Source: Nitrospirota bacterium
GTDB lineage: Bacteria > UBA2233
Assembly (NCBI GenBank): GCA_011620345.1
Contig: WOZJ01000050.1
Coordinates: forward strand, 1-28,513
Length of the DNA: 28,513 nt
Direction: 5' to 3'
Shown here: positions 22,775 to 28,513 of the stretch, piece after piece
Layout: every line of letters begins with the position of its first letter
Numbering within the stretch: the stretch's first letter is position 1
Position numbers and translations under genes: made by a program
The notes under the pieces: model-generated
The model's database searches: none
The model's input: the letters and a program-made list of their open reading frames with translations, nothing else
Told to the model about the DNA's origin: nothing

Positions 22775-23320
22775 CTAGGCCTTTAAAAGGGCGGTTAGGG
22801 CCATACGTAAGGCACTCGAGGCGTAAAAATAAAAGACTACGAGGTAAAAGGGCCAGGTGGGATAGTCGTAGTACGTCGATCGGTCTCCCGTGCGGATCAA
22901 CGTTTGCAGGTACTCAAACGTGGCATAGGTAAAGATGGCGAAGACCAAACACGCCATGAGGTAGGCCACGATCCTGACCGCCTTCTTCAAGGTAGGGTTT
23001 TTGATGTACCGGACGATGTCAATCCTGAAGTGCTCAAGTCTTGTCGTGGCAAGGCAGGCCCCGAGAAAACCCGACCAGAGCATACTGTACTTCACCATGT
23101 CCCCCATCCAAATGTAGCCGACAGAGAAGAATGCCCGTAAAAACCACTGGAGAAAGGCGCCGGTGCAAAGGAGGATGAGAAAAAACAACATCAGCGCTCT
23201 TTCGATGAATAAAAACCTCTCATTGGCTTTCTGGAGCCATCCCTTCCAACCGCCCAGCTTGGCATAGCGAGGTCTGCTGAAGTTGAGGTTTTCTTGATTG
23301 GATAGAGCTTCCTGCACCAT
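22775..23320 (-). CDS. TRAP transporter small permease (DctQ)
   Basis: Four-helix membrane protein of 181 aa. After a 30-residue polar N-terminus come hydrophobic segments at about 40-64, 72-90, 118-137 and 155-178, with the family-typical WMGDMVKYSMLWSGFLGA and TTRLEHFRIDI segments. Forms the membrane unit with the large permease. GAGGAA is at good distance before the ATG, and the gene begins 12 bp after the substrate-binding gene ends. Confidence 0.94.
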   Translation of the reverse strand: MVQEALSNQENLNFSRPRYAKLGGWKGWLQKANERFLFIERALMLFFLILLCTGAFLQWFLRAFFSVGYIWMGDMVKYSMLWSGFLGACLATTRLEHFRIDIVRYIKNPTLKKAVRIVAYLMACLVFAIFTYATFEYLQTLIRTGDRSTYYDYPTWPFYLVVFYFYASSALRMALTALLKA

Positions 23321-23331
23321 GATTGTTTCCT

Positions 23332-24777
23332 CTATTTTTTTTGGAAACCCTTGTACCTTGGGCTCCTTAGGTAGCCCACAATCTCTTGAAGCCTTTGGTT
23401 AAGCGCTTCCTTAGTGCCGTAGAGTTTTTTGATGTCGTTTTTATAAGGAAGAACGTACTTCTCCATTTCTCCTTCAGCCCTGTAGTTCCCGAGCCATGCG
23501 ATAAAAGTGTCTGTCTTTCCTGTCTTGATGATCTCTTCCGAGGCCCCGATGAGGTCGTAAAGCCGCCATTTTTCGATGACATGATCGCTTTCCAGCTTGC
23601 CGAGTTCCTCCTTGGAGCCGGTCTTGATGTAGGTCTCGAGGGCGTCGGCTACCTTTTTTTGCCTTTCCGGAAAGTTCGCGTACGAAGGATCGGCCTCAAA
23701 GATGGCCTTTTCTATGGAGGTATCGTAACCTGCGAGGGCAGCCGATATTTTTTCGTAGGCATCGCGCTTTTCCTTGTCATTGCCCAAATAGGCTACCCTG
23801 TAGGCTAGGCAGGGCTCTTTCCACGCCTTGAGCTCTTCGGGGCTAAGCGAGATCACCTTGGAGCCGTATTTGAGCATCGCCTTGGTAAAGGCCACGGCCC
23901 CGTCGCGCATGGTACCGTTTATGTTCCAGTGAATGAATGGGGTTATAGCAAGGAATGCGATGCGGAAGCCGTTAGGCAGCCTTTCGAACGCCTGCCTGGT
24001 GATCATGGGCGCCGTCATTGACGTCCTTATGGGTGGCTGGACAATGTAAGGGAGAGCCGTGTAAATCTGCATGCCGATGACGAACATGGAGGGTAAGATC
24101 ACGGCATTCGAAAGCCCTGCCTTGAACGAGGGGAACATCTCGGGGGGCTGAATAGGAACCTGTGGAATCCCATGGGCCCTAAAGAACGTATCGTCAGGCC
24201 CGCCCGTGTAGTTGCAAGCTTTGACGTTGTTTTTCAGGGCTTCAGGCGTCCGCCATGAACCTGCCAAATAAAGATCATGGATTCCTTCTGTCAGCTCCAA
24301 GAAGTTTACAAACCCCTTGTCCCAAAGGACATCGTTGAAGTCCTTCATTGCCGTCATGGCCCTGTCAAACTGGCCATAGTCGTTGATCAGGTAGGCCATG
24401 TAGACGACTTCGAGCTTTCTTGAGATCGAGGGTTGGGCGTTGACGGTGGGTGTCACGACATCCAATTGGCCCATCTGGGCCTTCTGGAGCATCTGGTTGT
24501 CATCGCCCATGACACCCCCGTAGTAGGGGATGAACCCTATGTCGTACCCCAAGTTTTTCCCTATGGGTTTGAAGAAATCCTTTTCAACGGATTCCAGGGC
24601 ATTCGTCACGTTTGTCCCTTTAGGCCCCAGAGTCCCAAACTTGAGCCTAATCTTGGGAAGCTCCTGGGAAAAAGCCATACCCTCAAGCCCAACAAGCATT
24701 GAACAAGCCCAACAACTGGCGCAGACAAACGACTTAAGGCCATTTCGCCGAAACCATGCCCTTTTTTGAGAACTCAT
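23332..24777 (-). CDS. TRAP transporter substrate-binding protein (DctP-like), large form
   Basis: Periplasmic solute receptor of 481 aa with signal peptide (about 1-37, cleavage near MAFS-QE). The TRAP DctP fold starts at KIRLKFGTLGPKGT; GQLDVVTPTVNAQPS and the family helix DLYLAGSWRTPEALKNNVKA follow. Most DctP proteins are 320-370 aa; the extra length is a charged helical C-terminal region from about 340. The Arg of the DctP carboxylate clamp is not certain (R in SWRTPEALK is a candidate). AAGGGAG precedes the ATG by 5 bp. First gene of the six-gene operon, downstream of a sigma-54 promoter on this strand. Confidence 0.92.
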   Translation of the reverse strand: MSSQKRAWFRRNGLKSFVCASCWACSMLVGLEGMAFSQELPKIRLKFGTLGPKGTNVTNALESVEKDFFKPIGKNLGYDIGFIPYYGGVMGDDNQMLQKAQMGQLDVVTPTVNAQPSISRKLEVVYMAYLINDYGQFDRAMTAMKDFNDVLWDKGFVNFLELTEGIHDLYLAGSWRTPEALKNNVKACNYTGGPDDTFFRAHGIPQVPIQPPEMFPSFKAGLSNAVILPSMFVIGMQIYTALPYIVQPPIRTSMTAPMITRQAFERLPNGFRIAFLAITPFIHWNINGTMRDGAVAFTKAMLKYGSKVISLSPEELKAWKEPCLAYRVAYLGNDKEKRDAYEKISAALAGYDTSIEKAIFEADPSYANFPERQKKVADALETYIKTGSKEELGKLESDHVIEKWRLYDLIGASEEIIKTGKTDTFIAWLGNYRAEGEMEKYVLPYKNDIKKLYGTKEALNQRLQEIVGYLRSPRYKGFQKK

Positions 24778-24837
24778 GCCATCTCCCTTTCGCCGCGTTA
24801 ATTAGATTTCACTCGACCCTACCGCCTATAAATACGT

Positions 24838-24853
24838 AGCAAAAACATTGCCA
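24838..24853 (-). promoter_or_regulatory. Sigma-54 promoter of the TRAP/TatT/ligase operon
   Basis: On the minus strand the sequence reads TGGCAATGTTTTTGCT, matching the -24/-12 consensus TGGCAC-N5-TTGCW except for one base, with the essential GG and GC correctly spaced. It lies 61 bp upstream of the TRAP substrate-binding gene. Confidence 0.75.
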
Positions 24854-24924
24854 AGAGAATGCTTCCATAAAACCGCACTTCTTAAGGTAATAACCAAGAT
24901 GGGGACCGGTGACATTTTTGCAGG

Positions 24925-24940
24925 TTTGCAAATTTGCAAA
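24925..24940. promoter_or_regulatory. Perfect 16-bp palindrome, candidate enhancer for both sigma-54 promoters
   Basis: TTTGCAAATTTGCAAA is its own reverse complement (two tandem TTTGCAAA units). It lies 72 bp from the minus-strand promoter and 75 bp from the plus-strand promoter, an ordinary distance for an activator upstream site. Only one such site was seen in the window. Confidence 0.6.
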
Positions 24941-25015
24941 TGCGTGCCTGCATCGACTCCTTATGATTTTTAGAAGAAAGGCAGGATTTATCGTTATTTT
25001 CGTCCTAAATTAAGA

Positions 25016-25031
25016 TGGCACGGTGATTGCT
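25016..25031 (+). promoter_or_regulatory. Sigma-54 promoter of the FAD oxidoreductase pair
   Basis: TGGCACGGTGATTGCT is a full match to the sigma-54 consensus TGGCAC-N5-TTGCW. It lies 55 bp upstream of the chosen ATG of the first oxidoreductase. The rest of the 308-bp divergent gap shows no gene. Confidence 0.88.
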
Positions 25032-25085
25032 ATCCATATATAGCAGGAATGGTTTGACATGATGATCCAATACCGAGGGACTAAA

Positions 25086-26801
25086 ATGGCAAAGCTTCAC
25101 TATGACATCGTGATCGTAGGCGGTGGGCCGAACGGGCTTGCCGCGGCGGCCTACCTGGCCAAGTGCGGGCTTAGTGTTTGTATCCTTGAAGAAAGGCTAG
25201 AGGCCGGAGGGGGAGCAGAAAACACCGAACCAATCCCCGGCTGCCGGATCGATCCTCATGCCACCTACCTCTACGGAGCATACGCGCCCGGGTTCGATCA
25301 GCTCGAGCTGGACAAGTTCGGTTTTCGGATGAGCCATGCCAGGAATTTCGGTGGGGTCGTCAACTACGATGGCACGGGGACTGCGGCCGGTCTGTACAAC
25401 ATAGAGTATACGCTAGAACAAATAAAAAAGCGCTCGCCGAAAACGGCGGAAACGTTCCGCTACCTTTACGACAACCTCTTTACCCCAAAGAACCTGGGGA
25501 ATTTCTTGCGCTCAATCTACTGGACGCCGCCCCCGCCTGTGGGGATGCCCATGGACAAGAGCGATTACCCATGGTCGCAAGTGCTCAAAAAGCTCTTGCC
25601 CGGTCTCTACGACGATGTCTGGAACGATTTCAGCGGGTTCGAGCTTATGGATGCCTTATGGGATTGGGAGCCCCTTACCGCTGCCCTTGGTCTGGCAAGC
25701 TGGTACAACGGGCCCCATCCGATGTGGAAAGGGGTCGGCATTCAGGCATTTGCCTGCAATCTTTTAATGCTGGGCAGCAATGGGGTCCCAAGGGGCGGCA
25801 TGCATTCCTACATGCACGCCCTGATAAGGTGCGCCATGTTCCACGGGGCCAAGCTTATCACGAACTGCAAGGTCGAGGAGATCCTCGTCGAAGACGGCGA
25901 GGCCAAAGGGGTCAGGCTCGCAGAAACCTCCCCCCTGGGAAACAGAACTATTTGGGCGGACAAGGCCGTCATCGCGAACACCCATATCAAGCAAACCTTC
26001 CTCGATCTAGTCCCCAAAAGGCACCTTGACCAGGATTTCGTCCAAAAAATCAAAGACATCAACCTCAACGGCGGCAGCCTCTACGTCATGCACCTCGTTT
26101 GCAAGGAGCTGCCCAAGTACGTAGGGGAACAAGGTGAGATTATGAAAGGCAAGAACTACCCGATTGCCTTGGTTGGACCCTGCGACAGCCGAGAGTATCT
26201 CATCAACCAAACGATCGACGTGTACTCGCACCGTACCCACCCTCTAAGGAAAGAGAGCATGACGTTCGTCATCGGTCAACACGACATCATTGACCCGAGT
26301 AGGGCGGGGGGCGATCTGTTTGTCGTTTCTCCGATTTACCTGCAGATGCCGCCTCCGGAATACCACAGAGACGGACCAAACGCTGTCAATAAGGCAAAAG
26401 ACGAGATCAACCACGCGATTCTCGGCGCAATCAGAGAAATGGCCCCGAACATGACGGAGGACAATATTGTTCATATGTTCGTGAACACGCCGGAGGATTC
26501 CTCGTTCAGAAACCTCGGGTTTGTCGGGGGAAACTGGTACGGAACGCGTCATGATCGAGACCAGTGGTGGGAAAAAAGGCCGCTACCCGAGCTTTCCAGG
26601 TATCGGACGCCGGTTGACAAGCTCTATCTTTGCAACCAAAGCTCCTACCCCGGCGGGCTGTGCTTGATGGCCGTACCCTACAACTTGATGCACGTCTTGA
26701 TCGAGGACGGGATCGCAAAACCGGGAGAATGGTGGTACCCATCGCCTTGGTACATTCCGGAATCTGAGGCGAGGTATTCTCGTTCTAAGGTTCCTGCATA
26801 A
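25086..26801 (+). CDS. FAD-dependent oxidoreductase, CrtI/PYROXD2-like, first of a pair
   Basis: Flavoprotein of 571 aa in the phytoene desaturase/PYROXD2 branch of the amine-oxidase-like superfamily. Dinucleotide-binding GGGPNGLAAAAYLAK is near residue 13, the following LEERLEAGGGAENTEP places the ribose-binding Glu, and the C-terminal YPGG motif (SSYPGGLCLMAVPYN) closes the FAD site. ATG 25086 is chosen because GAGGGA precedes it by 6-7 bp; ATGs at 25059 and 25062 lack a site of that quality. Family members desaturate, saturate or isomerise hydrophobic substrates. Likely induced with the TRAP operon from the sigma-54 promoter. Exact reaction unknown. Confidence 0.88.
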   Translation: MAKLHYDIVIVGGGPNGLAAAAYLAKCGLSVCILEERLEAGGGAENTEPIPGCRIDPHATYLYGAYAPGFDQLELDKFGFRMSHARNFGGVVNYDGTGTAAGLYNIEYTLEQIKKRSPKTAETFRYLYDNLFTPKNLGNFLRSIYWTPPPPVGMPMDKSDYPWSQVLKKLLPGLYDDVWNDFSGFELMDALWDWEPLTAALGLASWYNGPHPMWKGVGIQAFACNLLMLGSNGVPRGGMHSYMHALIRCAMFHGAKLITNCKVEEILVEDGEAKGVRLAETSPLGNRTIWADKAVIANTHIKQTFLDLVPKRHLDQDFVQKIKDINLNGGSLYVMHLVCKELPKYVGEQGEIMKGKNYPIALVGPCDSREYLINQTIDVYSHRTHPLRKESMTFVIGQHDIIDPSRAGGDLFVVSPIYLQMPPPEYHRDGPNAVNKAKDEINHAILGAIREMAPNMTEDNIVHMFVNTPEDSSFRNLGFVGGNWYGTRHDRDQWWEKRPLPELSRYRTPVDKLYLCNQSSYPGGLCLMAVPYNLMHVLIEDGIAKPGEWWYPSPWYIPESEARYSRSKVPA

Positions 26802-26838
26802 GACTTAAGACCAGTTTAAAGATAGGGAGGTCACGATA

Positions 26839-28512
26839 ATGGCGCAAGTTTTCTCGGAATATGCAGAGTGCTCCGTAAAAAGGCCTGACGATTATCCGCT
26901 TAAGGAGCTCGACAACGTCATTCAGGCGGATGCCGTCGTCATCGGCGGCGGCCCGAACGGACTGATTACGGCGGCCTATTTGGCCAAGGCCGGGGCTAAG
27001 GTTGTCTTGTGCGAGAAACGCTACGAGGTAGGCGGTGGTCTGGCCACGGAAGAGGTCATGTTTCCCTGTTTTTTCGCCAACACGCACGCTACCTACCACA
27101 TGATGGTGGACTACATGCCGCCCATCAGGGATTTTCAGATGGAAGAGCTTGGCCTTCGCTGGATTCGGCCAAACGCGCAGGCGGGGCTTGTGCTCAAGGA
27201 TGGGAGAGGCCTTCTGCTCTCCCACATGCTCGAAGACAGCTGCGACTCGATCCTGAAGTTCTCGAGGGACGACGCCGCCGCGTTTGGGAGGGTTCTCCCC
27301 GAGTTTCATCGGATGGTCGAAGAATTCCTGGCGCCTGCGACCTACTGGCCGCCTGTTCCCCCTGTTGACCTTGCCCAGGCGATGCAGGTTACGGAAGTTG
27401 GCAAGGAACTCGCAGAAATCTCCGAGATGAGCCCGCTCGAGGTGGTGGATCGCTACTTCGACGACAAGCACCTCAAGGCTTTGGTGACCTATATCACCTG
27501 TATGTGGGGGTTGAACCCCAACGAAGGGGGTATGGGTTTTATGGTACCCCTTCTTTTGGACCGAGGGCTGAGTAAGCGCCTCTGTTACGGGGGCTCGCAC
27601 AAGTTCTCCGGAACACTGAGCAAGCAGGTTTACATGAATGGGGGGCTCATCTTAGAGAATGCCGAGGTCACCAAAATTATCATCGAGAACGGCAGGGCTG
27701 TGGGCGTGCAAATGTACGACGGCAGGGAGGTGCGGGCCAAGGTGGTCGCTTCCAGCCTTGATCCCCAGACGAACTTTTTGAAACTGGTGGGCAAGGAGCA
27801 CTTGGACAAGGCGATGATAAGCAACGTGGAGGGGTGGAAGTGGGATAAGTGGAGCCTCTTCACCGTTCATTTGGCGCTTAACGAGCCCCCCAAGTACAGA
27901 ACGGACGACGCCATGATCAACGAGGCCTTCTTGAACGTCCTTGGGGCGGAGACCCAAGACGATGTGCTCGATTATTTTGATTCCGTCCTAGCCGGAAACC
28001 CCACGAACCTCGTGGGCCATGTGAGCTGTGAGACGCTCTACGACCCCACTTACGTGCGCGTGCCCGGCAACAAGCACACGGCCTTCTTCCAGACCCCCGC
28101 CCCCTACGACATCCAGGGCGGCTGGGAAAAGCGCCAAAAAGAGCTCACCAAACAAGCGCTAGAGGTCTGGAGAACCTACGCCCCGAACATAAGCGAGGAA
28201 AACATTATTATGGTGTCCTCCGAGACTCCCTTGGATATCGAGGCACGGATTGCCAACATGGTCCGCGGGTCCTTCAAGCACGGCGATTACAACCCCATAC
28301 AGATGGGGTACTTCAGGCCGAACGACATCTGCTCTGCCTCCAGGACCCCGATCGAGGGAATGTACCTCTGCGGCGCTTCCATGTACCCTGGTGGGCTGAT
28401 TATCGGAGGCCCCGGCTACATCGCGGCCAATACGATCGCTGAAGACATGGGGCTAAAGAAGTGGTGGAAAATTCCAGACAATATTAAAAAATACATCGAG
28501 ACGTACCTTTAA
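26839..28512 (+). CDS. FAD-dependent oxidoreductase, CrtI/PYROXD2-like, second of a pair
   Basis: Flavoprotein of 557 aa, complete to the stop at 28510-28512, one base before the window ends. The nucleotide-binding GGGPNGLITAAYLAK sits near residue 37 after a 28-residue N-terminal extension; CEKRYEVGGGLATEE follows, and the C-terminal LCGASMYPGGLIIGGPGY is the family FAD motif. Clearly homologous to the gene before it but well diverged, so an old duplication that may form a heterodimer. The gap is 37 bp with AGGGAGG before the ATG, so both are in one operon. Further operon genes may follow outside. Confidence 0.9.
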   Translation: MAQVFSEYAECSVKRPDDYPLKELDNVIQADAVVIGGGPNGLITAAYLAKAGAKVVLCEKRYEVGGGLATEEVMFPCFFANTHATYHMMVDYMPPIRDFQMEELGLRWIRPNAQAGLVLKDGRGLLLSHMLEDSCDSILKFSRDDAAAFGRVLPEFHRMVEEFLAPATYWPPVPPVDLAQAMQVTEVGKELAEISEMSPLEVVDRYFDDKHLKALVTYITCMWGLNPNEGGMGFMVPLLLDRGLSKRLCYGGSHKFSGTLSKQVYMNGGLILENAEVTKIIIENGRAVGVQMYDGREVRAKVVASSLDPQTNFLKLVGKEHLDKAMISNVEGWKWDKWSLFTVHLALNEPPKYRTDDAMINEAFLNVLGAETQDDVLDYFDSVLAGNPTNLVGHVSCETLYDPTYVRVPGNKHTAFFQTPAPYDIQGGWEKRQKELTKQALEVWRTYAPNISEENIIMVSSETPLDIEARIANMVRGSFKHGDYNPIQMGYFRPNDICSASRTPIEGMYLCGASMYPGGLIIGGPGYIAANTIAEDMGLKKWWKIPDNIKKYIETYL

Positions 28513-28513
28513 G

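Noticed and set aside
26785-27600. Long minus-strand frame of 271 codons
   Set aside because: Antisense of the second FAD oxidoreductase; composition is that of a shadow and no family is visible.
1-28513. CRISPR array, rRNA or prophage genes
   Set aside because: No regularly spaced repeats, rRNA segments or phage-type proteins were found on either strand.

Overview
The window looks like chromosome from a strictly or largely anaerobic bacterium of the former Deltaproteobacteria (Desulfobacterota, a sulfate reducer or syntroph). This is an inference from gene content: pentahaem nitrite reductase NrfA, hybrid cluster protein, rubrerythrin-like diiron protein, LarE, a TRAP transporter with TatT lipoprotein, paired acyl-CoA ligases and sigma-54 control. 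No 16S rRNA or other species marker is present. 28.5 kb is densely coded, with about 24 protein genes and one tRNA.

Left part (1-4.1 kb): a nitrosative/oxidative stress block on the minus strand, rubrerythrin-like protein, then hcp (short class III form), then nrfA (running off the left edge, so it has no stop in the window). An FNR/HcpR-type palindrome and a stem-loop precede hcp. A small cupin gene diverges from the rubrerythrin gene.

4.2-8.0 kb (minus): an NRAMP metal transporter fused to a UspA domain with a structured leader, then a UPF0173 metallohydrolase and an inositol-monophosphatase-family gene in one short operon with a clear sigma-70 promoter.

8.0-14.1 kb: a plus-strand operon (HAD phosphatase, class III aminotransferase, alpha/beta hydrolase with a cysteine at the nucleophile elbow, PurM/HypE-like protein) converges on a minus-strand operon (larE, a nitrilase-fold protein lacking its catalytic Glu and Cys, a RfaE2-type nucleotidyltransferase). 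The two operons' stop codons overlap. A tRNA-Asn(GUU) and about 390 bp of non-coding DNA follow.

14.7-28.5 kb: the most interesting part, apparently one functional locus. A sigma-54 activator without a sensory domain (GSFTGA variant) leads an operon with an acyl-CoA ligase and a small membrane protein. Facing it is a six-gene minus-strand operon: TRAP substrate-binding protein, small permease, large permease, TatT lipoprotein, a second acyl-CoA ligase and a periplasmic TPR protein. Divergent from that operon is a plus-strand pair of FAD-dependent CrtI/PYROXD2-like oxidoreductases. The 308-bp divergent intergenic region has a sigma-54 -24/-12 promoter on each strand, with a perfect 16-bp palindrome almost exactly midway (72 and 75 bp), so importer/ligase and oxidoreductases are probably induced together. 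The two ligase genes share a perfect 255-bp inverted repeat, evidence of gene conversion or of a possible invertible, domain-swapping segment. My reading is an uptake-activation-oxidation system for a hydrophobic carboxylic acid; the substrate cannot be told from the sequence.
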